Source: Brachionus rotundiformis
Lineage: Eukaryota > Rotifera > Eurotatoria > Ploima > Brachionidae
NCBI GenBank assembly: GCA_016802295.1
Contig: JAESIW010000180.1
Location: 4,571,975 to 4,635,974, forward strand
Length of the DNA: 64,000 nucleotides
Direction: 5' to 3'
The notes beneath the pieces are model-generated. The model saw nothing but the letters and a program-made list of their open reading frames with translations. It was not told where the DNA came from and searched no databases. Position numbers and translations under genes: made by a program. Of this stretch, positions 11,179 through 22,054 are shown piece after piece; the stretch's first letter is position 1; each line of letters begins with the position of its first letter.

Positions 11179-12049
11179 CAGTGGTGATTTGACACTAGGG
11201 TTTTTACCTTTTTTTACGTAAAATTACGTAAATTTACCACTTTTTACGTAAATTTTCGTAATTTTACACTTGTAAGGACTGGTAAATTTACGTAAATTTA
11301 CGCAATTTTACGAATTTTTACAATAATTTTCGAAAAAACTGGAAAAAACAAAAGGGCCAAAAAAAAGCCAATTTTCAAGCAATTTCTTAGAATTTTTGGA
11401 AAATTTCAAAAAAACAAAAAAATTTAAAAAAAAAAAAATTTACATTTTTTTACGTAAAATCCGAATTTTCTAATTGTAAAATTTTGTAAAAAATTGTTAA
11501 GTACAGTAAATATTTTTATTTTAATAAATCAGACTATTTTAAATGGAAAAAATTAATGATTTGACCAGTCTCCATTATTTTGAATCACAAAGTTTAATGG
11601 ACTAAAAGATAAAGATTTAATTATATATTGAAAAAAAATTTTTTCCTTTTTATTCTTACAAAATAAAATTAACAACACTTTTTTTGATTTAAAGCGATAT
11701 TACATGAATCTACCATATTTTACAATTTTTTACAAAATTTTACAATTAAAAAATTCGGATTTTACGTAAATTTACGTAAAAAAATGTAAATTTTTTTTTT
11801 TTAAATTTTTTTGTTTTTTTGAAATTTTCCAAATCTTCTAAGAAATTGCTTAAAAATTGGCTTTTTTTTGGCCCTTTTGTTTTTACCAGTTTTTTCGAAA
11901 ATTATTGTAAAATTTCGTAAAATTGCGTAAATTTACGTAAATTTACCAGTCCTTACAAGTGTAAAATTACGAAAATTTACGTAAAAAGTGGTAAATTTAC
12001 GTAATTTTACGTAAAAAAAGGTAAAAACCCTAGTGTCAAATCACCACTG
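11179..12049. mobile_element. Foldback MITE with ~320-bp terminal inverted repeats and TA target site
   Basis: The outer 20 bases including target site, TACAGTGGTGATTTGACACT, are mirrored at the far end as GTGTCAAATCACCACTGTA. Arms run 11179-11497 and 11722-12049 and flank a ~224-bp A+T-rich middle. The only sequence duplicated at the borders is TA, typical of the Tc1/mariner/pogo group. An 8-bp duplication (hAT or P) was looked for and does not fit. There is no ORF, so it is non-autonomous. The arms contain many iterations of a TTTACGTAAA-type palindrome, giving nested self-complementarity. Superfamily assignment is inference from TIR and target site only. Confidence 0.82.
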
Positions 12050-12224
12050 TAAATAGTTTCGATAACTTTGGTAAAGTTGCTAAAGAAAATATTTGATATT
12101 TGAAAATAATTTATTAAATAAATTAAAATGGGTGAAAATATCTAAAGTAATGATGTTTCCTCATATCTCTTTTTTTCTATTTCCTCAAAATTTTTCACCA
12201 GATATTTGCTCAAAGGACTATCAT

Positions 12225-12549
12225 AGAACAAAGTCTGGAATGGAATAGCCTGTTAAAACTTTGTCGACTTCAAGCAGACCTTTGATAGTATATAAAGAGA
12301 AACTCTTTGTAGTACCAGAGAAAATTGTAGATCTGATAAAATTGTTATAAGAGAATTTCGAATTCTGGAACAAGGACAGTTTGAAACCTTCAAAAGGTAT
12401 ACATGAGTTAAACAAGGACGTGTTCTCTCTCCAACACTGTTCTTAATTTGATCGATTATGTCATGAGGAAAACTATCTCAGTCCCGAGGGGTATACAATG
12501 GGAGTAAATATCAAAGCTTGAAGATTAGGGCTCACTATTTAAGTTAAAT
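12225..12549 (+). mobile_element. RTE-clade LINE fragment, reverse transcriptase region, decayed
   Basis: Translation in shifting frames gives VPEKIVDLIKLL, then VKQGRVLSPTLFLI, then LIDYVMRKTIS. This is the RT palm region of RTE-type non-LTR retrotransposons (the QGxxLSP motif). Several frameshifts and stops are present, so it is dead. The match breaks at 12549, where a 613-bp sequence is inserted. Confidence 0.72.
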
Positions 12550-13162
12550 AGAAATCTTTTTTTAATAAATAGAAATAATCTTTTTTAACAAATTTATTCA
12601 ACAAATAAACAAAAAAATTCTTTCCTAAAAAATTTATTTTTGCAAGCAAACATTTTTTTTCTTTATATACAAATTAATTGTTTGATATATAAACTTACTT
12701 TGACTTTAAATAAATTTAAATTTTAAATAAACAAAAATATATTTTGACAATGTTTGATGATGATTCGCAATCTGCCATCCAATCCAACTCAGATAATTGG
12801 ATTGCAAACATTTTATCTCACTTTGCAAGCTTTTGAATTTTCAATTTGACGAAAATGATCGAGAATTTGTTCAAGTAAAAAAGAGAGGTAGAACACCTAA
12901 ATCTAATAATGGGGCTTTGAATAAGAATTAATGTAAAATTATAAATATAAAAAAAATCTATTTAAATAAGAATTATTTTTATTTAACTTACGAAAAACTC
13001 AATTTAGAAAAAAATTAAACTATTTATTTTTAAATTAATTTCTTTATATAAAAAACTATTTGTATAATAAAAAATAAATGTATTTAATTTGTTATATTTT
13101 TTATGAAAAAGACTTGATTAACTATTTAGAAAAAATAAAATCTTTTTGATAAAAAATTTTAG
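12550..13162. mobile_element. 613-bp insertion inside the RTE remnant, flanked by 15-bp duplication
   Basis: CTATTTAAGTTAAAT occurs at 12535-12549 and again at 13163-13177, bracketing A+T-rich DNA that separates two parts of the RTE remnant. A 15-bp duplication suits target-primed insertion, but the repeat is itself nearly palindromic, so other explanations remain. Inside, around 12750-12930, there is a short coding-like piece (MFDDDSQSAIQ, later KKRGRTPKS) broken by stops. I cannot assign the family. Confidence 0.5.
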
Positions 13163-13740
13163 CTATTTAAGTTAAATGTTATTTCGAAGATTAGTGTTGT
13201 TAGTCGGCAAAAAATCAAGTTTGACTTTAAACAGGCAGAAACATTTTCCACACTCAAACCAGTTTAAAAACCAAAATGCTATAGTAAGATAACGAAAAAT
13301 AATAAGAAAAGATATACAACACTTAAGTAAAAACTACACTGATTTACGGAAGCGAATGCTGAGGAGTGTCTGAATTAGATGACAAACCCTAAATACCTTT
13401 CACATTGGTAGAAAGGTATTCAGGCTGAGAAGCATTCGTGGGATACACTGACCTGAAACATTGTCATAGAATGAACTAGCTATAAAAGCGAAGTCAGAGC
13501 CAATGAATAAATAAATCAAGAATAAAAGACTGTGATGGCTTGGACATATATTTAGAATGAAAAGGATACGAATACCAATCATAGCTCTTCAATGGACACT
13601 GCAAGGGCAAAGATAAGTAGGACCACTAGCATCCACAACACGAAAGAGCCTGCTAAAATGAAAATGGCATGAGGAGAAGCAATAAAGAAGATAAAGTATT
13701 GACTTGAGTGTAAATCAAAAGTAATTCTTTGAGCTTACTT
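13163..13740 (+). mobile_element. RTE-clade LINE fragment, C-terminal and 3' end, decayed
   Basis: Frames broken by stops read TFSTLKPV, LRSIRGIHWPETLS, then WLGHIFRMKRIRIPIIALQW. This is the conserved C-terminal domain (GH.xRM..RIP..AL.W) of RTE-type ORF2. It ends in an A+T-rich tail (GAGCTTACTTAATGATAA). Similar C-terminal pieces occur at 31615-32035, 34160-34310 and 44300-44480. Confidence 0.75.
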
Positions 13741-14422
13741 AATGATAAATCTTTATTTTAAAAATTTAAATAATTAAAAATATGATGGACATTAATAAAA
13801 TACCTATGTCCATCATACATAAATGTATAAATGTTTATAATAAATGTTATTCAATTTAAAAATTATGGTTAATAGAAGTGAAGAAAACTCGGTTTAGGTT
13901 AGCCTAAGCCAATAAGCCATGCATTTTGCTCTCTAACCGACTCTTCGCATTTACCAATAATTTTTTTATCTTTTCTTTTGGCAAAATTGGGTGTTTAATT
14001 ATAATTTTTTATCGAAACCTGTCTGGGGTTATCTCCAGCAATTTAAATAAATAAAAAAAAAAAATTATAAAACAAATCATAATCAACTCAAAAATTTTTG
14101 AAAAATTTTATATAATTTATGATTTAGTTTTTATAAAATTCAAGATTTAAAAGCTAAACTCATCAAATATAGACGAACCAAGTTACGAAAACCATTAAAT
14201 GTTTTCGTTTTTATAATTGTAAGAAAGAATATTTAATTTTATGAACTCATATATTGTTTCCAAAGATTTTTACTGTCATTTTAAACTCAAATAACAAATG
14301 ATGAAACAAAAAAAATTGAAGTTAGGAAATAATAATTTTTAAAAGAATTCAATGCTTACTATCTCCAAGTGAACAATATTAAACAAAAAAAATTAAAATA
14401 TTCTAATTTGAATAGTTTGAAG
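13741..14422. other. Intergenic upstream of the RING-like gene
   Basis: A+T-rich, no gene or repeat recognised. It would contain the promoter of the gene starting at 14423. Confidence 0.5.
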
Positions 14423-15650
14423 ATGATTAAAATAGATAATTTTGAATGTCTAATATGCAATAAGATCTTAGAAGATGGCATTGAGTTACCTTGTGGTTTT
14501 ATATGCTGCAGAAAACACATATTACCACCTGAATTGCTTGAAATATCAGACAATCTTTATATTCTTTGCTTTTGTTGTAATCAGTTTCACAATATAAGCA
14601 GCGTTAAACATTTTGATATCTTGTTTAATTTCCGTAAAAAAGATTTGGAGCCTGAAGCTCAACGTTCTTTAATACAGTGGCTAGAAAATTTAAAAAGATT
14701 AAGATCCAAGCTTAAGCGAGAATTTAAAATTATGAGTTTAGATTTTGATTCATTCGAAGATTTTGTAGAGTATGAAAAGGAACAAATTATGGCTGAACTC
14801 AAGTCCCAACTTGGAAAACTAAATAACAAGTTTGAGCTTCAATTAGATGATATAAAAAATTATTCACATTTTTTGATCAAAGTTTTTCAACAAGAAAAAC
14901 ATCTAGTATGTGAAAAAATAAAAAATAAAGAAATAATCGACCCCCGATTAATAAAAAAATTTGATGACTTAATATCATTTTTTAATGATAGTCCAAAAAT
15001 AATCAATAAAAATAATTACAAGGAATTTATAAAGAACTACAAACAACTAGATTATGTTTCTTCGACTATAATGGATTCAAATTTAAAAAAATTTGATTCC
15101 AATATTAGAAATTTTTCTTATGAAATAAACAAGCATAAAACAGATCAATTTAGTTTGTTAGATGACCAAAACTTAATAACAAACAAAGTATTTTGATATA
15201 TTTAGCATAATAATTAAATCAATTAGTTTTAGGAATGGGAAACACAAGAAAACGGAACAATTATCTGTAAAAAGTAAAAGATAATAAAAAAAAGTTAATA
15301 TTTCTAATTAAGATCATAGCCAATATGATATCATTAAAATGAATTTCGAACTGAAACAAAGGAATCACCTTGATTTATTTGTAGATAAGCTGTCAAAAAA
15401 AATTTATCAAAAAAATAGAGAGATTGAGATTTTGGCTGAGATTAAAAATTATGATGAAACAAAATATTTAGAATTTAGTTTAAACTTTTGTGAAAATTCA
15501 AAGTAAAATTCTAAATAATTCAATGAATCTTTTTTCCAGGTTTTTAATTTAAGAGTAACTAAATTTATTGAATTAAAGCTAATAAGTAGCGTTAACTTTA
15601 ATAAAGATCATGTTAAATGTAATTTTATTTATTTTGATAGTTTTAGTTGA
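14423..15650 (+). CDS. Divergent RING-finger/coiled-coil protein (TRIM-like), 4 exons
   Basis: Proposed exons: 14423-15187, 15233-15266, 15313-15502, 15554-15650, giving 361 aa. The three introns (45, 46 and 51 bp) have GT/AG ends and matching phases, and each removes in-frame stops. The start is the first ATG, at MIKIDNFECLIC; further upstream only GTG extends the frame. Residues 9-56 hold a divergent RING-like zinc site: C9, C12, C24, C28/C29, H32, C49, C51/C52, H56. Residues ~70-250 are Lys/Glu/Leu-rich and probably coiled coil. The C-terminal ~100 residues alternate hydrophobic and polar (beta-like). By analogy with TRIM proteins it may be an E3 ubiquitin ligase, but the ligand spacing is irregular and activity is unproven. 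A second gene of similar architecture lies at 17157-18620. Confidence 0.6.
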
Positions 15651-17156
15651 TTATTAATTAATCAATTTTGTTTAAGATATATTTACAAATTCAACAAATC
15701 GGTTAAGCAACATATTAACTTTCAAAAAATTCATTAAATTCGAGGTATGTTATGACAAGGTTAGGGTTAAAATAAAATTTTTGTCTTATTAGAAAATGAT
15801 TAAAGAAGGTTTTTATAATGAAGATTTAGATCAAATATCAATTGAAATTTTGATCTACTGATACAAATTTGTACAAGGTATTTAATATCCTTAGCTTTAT
15901 ATAATTCAACTAATAATATTTTATAAATTTAGAAAAATAAAAATAAAATAAAAATTTAAAAATATCTTGATAATTGTTTTCATTTTATATTTTAAAAAAA
16001 ATCAGTTTCTTTATACCTGTACCAAAACCATCAACGAAAACACCAACCTTTTTCTTTTTGAAGATATTTTCTCAGGGATTTAGTGAACGAAATATGTGGC
16101 TTATATTTTAAGTAAATTTCCAAGGTTTGTCCGAAAAGCTTTCGCTTTCGTTTAAGCCGAATTATTATATAGATATTAGCTAGTAAGCAATTGAAAAAAA
16201 GTAGAAAAGTTTTTCATTTTCAAGATTATTATAGTAGAAAAATGAAATAAAATTAAAAAAAAAATTTATCTATTGGTACAATTAATTCTTATTTACTGTT
16301 TATGAGATTACTTAGGTTAAACACTAGAAGCACCAAGCATTAGTTCGTGATTTTTTAATCCAAAATATTGTTTAAATATTTTTAGTAATTTTACTGTATT
16401 TTGAATTTCTTTGTTTAGTTATAAAGATAAATTCATTTAATTCACAAAAGATTGATTTAAATTAAAATCTATCCTAAAGATATGAGGATAAAATTTTTTT
16501 TAGAACGAGTCATTTTTACTTGTTTGGTGCTTTTAGTGTTAAGTTTTTAAACTATTTTACCTCTTCATTAAATTTTTCAAATATGTATTTAGAAAAGTCA
16601 TTTTAAAATTTTTTTTATGCAATTAAATCAGAAAGTTCTTGTTTAGTGTTTAAATTTTATGAACCAAAGTAAACATATCACAATCTGCCTTGATTTATAA
16701 TTTTTTCGAAAGCTTGTTAATTTTTAGATCATTTAAACGATTGTATGTTTCAAAATATATATTATATATTAATATATTATTTGTTTAACAATATTTTTAT
16801 ACTTTGGAAATGCTTAATATTTGGTTTAAGCAAATGCGATGAATGATTAAGATTGTTTTTCAGCGAAAATATGTTGCCTTGTTAATTTTTCAAATTTTTA
16901 AATTGTTCTTAATTGGTGATACAAATTTAGGTGATAGTTCAAGTCTTATATCTTTTTGAAGTAATATTTAGTTGTGAGTTTCAATGATAAAAATTATATT
17001 TATTGAAAAATAATAGTTATTAGCTAAGCTATAACAATTTAAAAGTTATAAAATTATTATTTGGTTACTTTAGGAAACTTTTCTAGGCTACCAAAAAAAT
17101 TAATCAAAAATAAAACTTTAATTTTTAATTTGTTTTTATTAAATCCTGATTTAATT
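15651..17156. other. Intergenic between the two RING-like genes
   Basis: A+T-rich, no ORF or repeat recognised. The frame of the next gene is open upstream to about 17061 without a better start, and a possible acceptor (CTTTTCTAG) ends near 17083, so an upstream exon of that gene cannot be excluded. Confidence 0.45.
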
Positions 17157-18620
17157 ATGAAATTAGATTTTCGTGGCTTAGAAAATTTAATTAAATGTGC
17201 CAATATAGACTGTAAGACAAAAATTTTACAAGAAGGTGTAGTTTTATTGAAGCCATGCTACGAATTTTATTGCCTTGATCATTTTCGCTGCAAGTATGGC
17301 GAATGTAAATTCTGTTCTTTGTACAAGTTTACCGACGAATCTTTTAAATCAAAGCAAACATCCTGTAATTTGGAAAAATCTATTACCAAAAAGCTAGAGA
17401 TGTGTTCAGCATGTAAAAGAGAGCATACCAATGTTAACGAATTTCAAATCGAATATCTTGGATATGAGTTGATTAGTTTTCTAGATAAGATTCGAATTGA
17501 TAGAGATAGATTTCAAGTAACTGAACCTACGAAGAAATCATCATATGTGTCTTTGCATAAAAAGTCAAGTCAAACTAAAACTAACATAGATGACTTGGAT
17601 TTGTTTGTTAAAACAGTGGCCGAAACTACAGTATACAAAATTAAGAAACAAGTCAAAAACTTCATTAGAAATAAACAATTGTATCAGGATTTAATTGATG
17701 AGATACGAACTGAATTTAATAATCTGATAATAGAAATTGGAACCAAATACTATGAAATTAAACTCGAATATCTATTAGGTATTAAGAAGTATATTTCCAC
17801 GATTGAAGAGCGATACTCTAATGATATACCGGAAAGAATTCACCAAGCTATTAAAGAATATGAGGAAAATTATCAGCGTCTTGAAAATAAACTAGTTAAT
17901 AAAGACAGAAAAAAACTGCCTAAGCTCAAAAAAGCATTAACTGCTCAATTGATAAAACTTAATCTTTTAATAAGTGAGATAAGATCAATGGTTAAATTAC
18001 CAGATAATGTTAAAATAGACATTGATGAGATCAAACAAAAATTTGGATATTTCACTTATCCAATTCCAAAGAATGTAGAAGCAAAAATTTTTGTAGAATT
18101 TGAATGTCCTTGGATAGATAGTCAAGAAATTTTAAACAAAAATGATAGTTATTTAGATTTTAAAACTTATTGGAGCGACGATAAGCTCATTACTGAAATA
18201 CATTTTAAACCTTTTCATAAAAATATTGAGTAAATTTTTTTAATAGAGAAATTTTTTCTAAAAATTTTAAATTAGCTCCGTATTGACATCTATTCAATAT
18301 AGAGTTTATGATTATGTAGATTATCTCTGCATTATAAAATCAGGTAGTTTTAACTTGAAAATATATTTTTTAATATTTATTTGATAGAACTAGAAAATCA
18401 AGTAATGAATACGAATCAGCCTTATGTGATAAAAGAATTAAATAAAGAGGTAAAAATGATTCTATATTTTAGCAATATTTAGAACATTTTATGACTGTTT
18501 AAGACTGTTGAAATGAATATAAATAATACAGCTTGTCTTGAAAATTTAAAAATTTGTATTGGTGTCGAATTTTTAAAATGCTTTAGCAATGAATTTATTT
18601 TAGATAAAATGGATTTTTGA
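17157..18620 (+). CDS. Divergent zinc-finger/coiled-coil protein, paralogue-like neighbour, 4 exons
   Basis: Proposed exons: 17157-18229, 18276-18343, 18388-18449, 18504-18620 (439 aa). Introns are 46, 44 and 54 bp with GT/AG ends and consistent phases. The N-terminal ~95 residues are Cys/His-rich in a cross-brace-like order: CANIDC, CYEFYCLDHFRC, CKFC, then CSACKREH. Residues ~130-310 are strongly charged and helical (coiled coil). The C-terminal part contains FECPWIDSQE and short beta-like segments. Its tail (NLKICIGVEFL..NEFILDKMDF) resembles in spacing the tail of the gene at 14423-15650, so I regard the pair as distant tandem relatives. TRIM-like E3 ligase function is possible but not shown. 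After the TGA the frame stays open for 54 more codons (to 18782). The exact start is uncertain. Confidence 0.55.
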
Positions 18621-18793
18621 AAAATTTTAAAATTTATTAATAAATTAAAAATTTTTCTATTAATATTAATCCCATCACATTTGTTAAAAATGTATTTTAA
18701 ATCTTTGAATCTTGAAAAAGGAAAAAGACTGAAAAATTTTGCGAATGATTTGATTTGTGTTTTTAAAAATAAAAACAAATAAACTTAATTTTA

Positions 18794-19887
18794 TTAAAAA
18801 AGTTTTAATACAAATTTTTTTAAAGTTCTTAAATACGAATTTAAAATCTTTCTAAACAGTTTATTTGTTAGGTAATAGATAATAATTTTCATTACAATTA
18901 ATGAATAAACAAGTGAAATACCAATTGTATAAAGATACTGCTCAACAAAATTATTTTTTGATTGAAATAAAACTCTTATACTAAAATAAGTAGCCCATGG
19001 TAAAGTTCCAATTGTATAATTTAATGACGCTAAAATGACCATTAAGGTAACGCATTTTTTTGCTTGGTCTTGATTTTTTTCACTTGAATAATTTGAACTA
19101 TTGAAATTAGAGACAACATTAAAGCTCATCTGAATCGGACTCAACCGTGCAACACCTTAAATTTTTTAAAAATTATTTGTCAAAAAATAAAGTAAAAATT
19201 CATACTGTTTTTTATTTTCTTCTTTTTGCTTAAGTACTTCTTGAAACAGACCAAAGTAATGATGTTAATTATGAAGAGGACACAAGAGGCCAGAAAAAAA
19301 CGAAAGGCTGAAATGATCAATGGAATCATGGTACCTATGTATGTTGAACCAAATTCTGAAACAGCAAGCTCAAATTTATTATTTCCTATTGGTACAATTT
19401 TCTGAACAAATAACACCGGAAGGTAAAAAATTAAACAAAAACCAATAATTACTGAGATTACGGATACTGGCTTTAAATTTTGAATCAAAGGTTTGTTAAG
19501 AATTAAAAAAAGACGCTGTAGAGATACGAATATTTCTATCATGATGCTTATAAGCGCCAAAGAACTGGTCAAATAATCGCCAAAAAAAAGCAAGTAAACT
19601 TGAGCTGAAAACGTTTTGCTTCGAAATTGGTCACAAATCGATCCACATGTGACAAGTACATAAAACGACAAAATAAAGCAGTACATAAAATCATTGGCCG
19701 ATGTAAAAAGAAAATATTTATAAATTTGATCCAAAAATTTTTGATTATAAAAAATAATTAGATTCACCAGTGAAGTTATTGTGCCAAAAAAAGCAATTGA
19801 ACTAAATATATATTGATTCCAGTTAATTACATTTTCGTTTATAAAAGTGGTGTTCAAAATAGATGAATTTAGATTATTTGTTTGCAT
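18794..19887 (-). CDS. Orphan seven-transmembrane receptor (rhodopsin-like GPCR), 2 exons
   Basis: Exon 1 is 19206-19887 and exon 2 is 18794-19155. The 50-bp intron (A|GTATG...AAG|GT) restores a 347-aa frame. The N-terminus carries two N-glycosylation sequons (NSS, NTT) and no signal peptide. TM1-TM5 lie in exon 1 and TM6-TM7 in exon 2, joined through a Lys-rich third intracellular loop. The TM3 end reads SLQRLF in place of the DRY motif, and TM7 lacks a clear NPxxY. This matches divergent invertebrate chemosensory or peptide-receptor families. Ligand and G-protein coupling are unknown. Length and topology fit class A; identification rests on hydropathy and loop pattern, not on a recognised orthologue. 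Confidence 0.72.
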
Positions 19888-22054
19888 TTTAATTTATAAA
19901 TAAAAAACAATATTTTGCTTAATAAAAAAAAAATAAATTAAATTTCGCTTTTTAAATTTTATTTCAGATAAAATAAGTTAATTATCTTATTTTTAGCATA
20001 CTCGGATGTAAGTTGATAAAAAGCTTATCTGATTATATATTTTATTATATTTTGAAGATCGAATAAATAAATATTAATCAAATAATTTTATTTGAATATT
20101 TGAGTTTGGTTCAATAAAAAAAATCAGAAAAATTCATTCTATATAAAATTCATTATAAAAATTTACTAAATTAATTTAATCTAGCAACTTCCTTGATTAT
20201 ATTACGTGAGAGTTGAGAAATAATAGTTGATAGAATGTAGTACCATATGCAGATTGGATCCGGACATTTCCATTTCTTCCCTAATTTCATTCTTATGGGT
20301 TTAACTTTAATAAAATCATTAAAAAAAACTTATTAAAAACGGAGTTAGATTAAGTTTTAAAATTGTCTAGATCATAATTCTGTAAGTTTGACCTGTTGTC
20401 AATAACAATAATAAAAATTAATATGTGCAAAAATTGAAAAAAAAGTAAATCTTTTACGATTTTAAAAATAAAATTTAGCTCGAAGATTAAGATTATTTGA
20501 TGTTGGTGTAAGCATAGATCAATTATAAACTTTTCTAATTCTGGTTGGACCCCTTTTCTTTTATGGACTTTTTGTCATATATTTCAAAATATTAATGGAA
20601 AGTTATTAGATCTTTAAAGAAAAAACGTCTATTTTTTTCCTTATTTTGTATTTATATGTGACATGATCACGCTGCCATAATACGAAAGAGACCTATATTT
20701 TAAAAATATTTGTTTTTAGTCCACATTTCAGAATCATGAACGATTCATTCTATGGAATGCAATTTTGAAAAAATTTAACTCTATTATTTATTTTCTAAGA
20801 AATTTTACTTATAATAAACTATTAAAAAAAACGAGCCCAGTTTCTACTTTCAAATATATATTTACATAAAGTACATACTAGAGGCTTTGAAAATAATCAC
20901 TTTCTGTTGAGACTATTCATATTTTGTTAAAAAAATAAGTTATATTTTGGAGAAAAAAAATTTACTTAACAAGTTGAAATTAATTGGTTTTATTTTAATT
21001 TAATTTTGTTGAAAATAAGCTATTTTTTTATGCAATAATTAGTTTTGAGTCTAAAAAAATTTGAATTAAAATTGAATGAAAATTTTAAATATTTCTCGGT
21101 TATTTTCCATGACCATAACAGACAGTCGGTTGGAAAGTATAAATAGAAAAATAAAGCTCATTCACACATAAATAACAAAGCTTTTTGTTAATGTCTTTTT
21201 TTGGAATTTGAATAATATGCTTAGACATTTTGATTATTAAATTATTAATTAAATAGTGGTTAAATAGTGGCAACTTTTTAATAAAGAAAATGAGTAATTC
21301 TGAAAATTCTGTTTTATTAGATAACATTAAGATAAAATAAACTAGAATTCAATAAAAAAGTTAATTTTGATAAATTGATTTCATTTCAATCCGCTTTTAA
21401 AAGATCACAATTTAAAAGTATCATATTATTTCTTTAGCACTAAACCAAAAGCTCTTAGCAATGCCATTGAAGTTTATTCAGAAAGCTGTTTCTCCAAAAG
21501 CAAAAGAATACCTATCTAGGCAATAATCAAATAAAATTTTTATCTCTGTATTTAGTCTTTTTTTTATATATTGATTATTGAAATATTGTATAAAAAAGTT
21601 AAGTATAAAAAATTTCCTTTTGTAGTATGATTTACTTCAAAAATAAATTTTTTGATCTAAATTTCAATAATTTTTGTTTGTTCATCAAAAAGTAATCAAT
21701 CTCAACAAGAAGTTTTTATTTTCTAAATAAACAAATTAAATTAAACGAAAAATAATTATTTTCAACAATAAATTTACGACTAATTAACTTCGATAGTCAA
21801 ATTAAAATTTTTAACAGAAAGGCATTATATACAACAAAAAAAAATAAACGTAAACTAATCAATTTCATCATGGAGTTAATATTTTCACCATACAAGCTAT
21901 AACAAGGATATTTGCTTGTTTTTTATAAAGTATTCATAAATTATCTTTTTTGAAATCAATTTTTAAAAATTAAAATTCTAGACTTTAATGTTTCCATTAA
22001 CAATAGATGAAAAGTTTAGTAATAAATATTAATATTCATTTTAAAAAAGTATTT
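19888..22054. other. Intergenic, mostly empty
   Basis: A+T-rich. The only sizeable ORF is the 75-codon minus-strand one at 21100-21327, listed separately. Confidence 0.5.
21100..21327 (-). pseudogene. Small Cys-containing ORF, possible zinc-finger fragment
   Basis: 75 codons with an ATG. The C-terminus reads KKLCYLCVNELYF...VCYGHGK, resembling the first half of a RING-like site (C-x2-C ... C-x2-H). It could be a degraded fragment of the RING-like family seen at 14-18 kb or a chance ORF. No adjoining exon was found. Confidence 0.2.

Noticed and set aside
11171..12058. hAT- or P-type 8-bp target duplication for the MITE
   Set aside because: The 8 bases on each side (AAGATATA and TAAATAGT) do not match; only TA is duplicated.
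18479..18778. 99-codon minus-strand ORF
   Set aside because: Antisense to the last exon of the plus-strand RING-like gene, which has in-phase splicing; regarded as a shadow.
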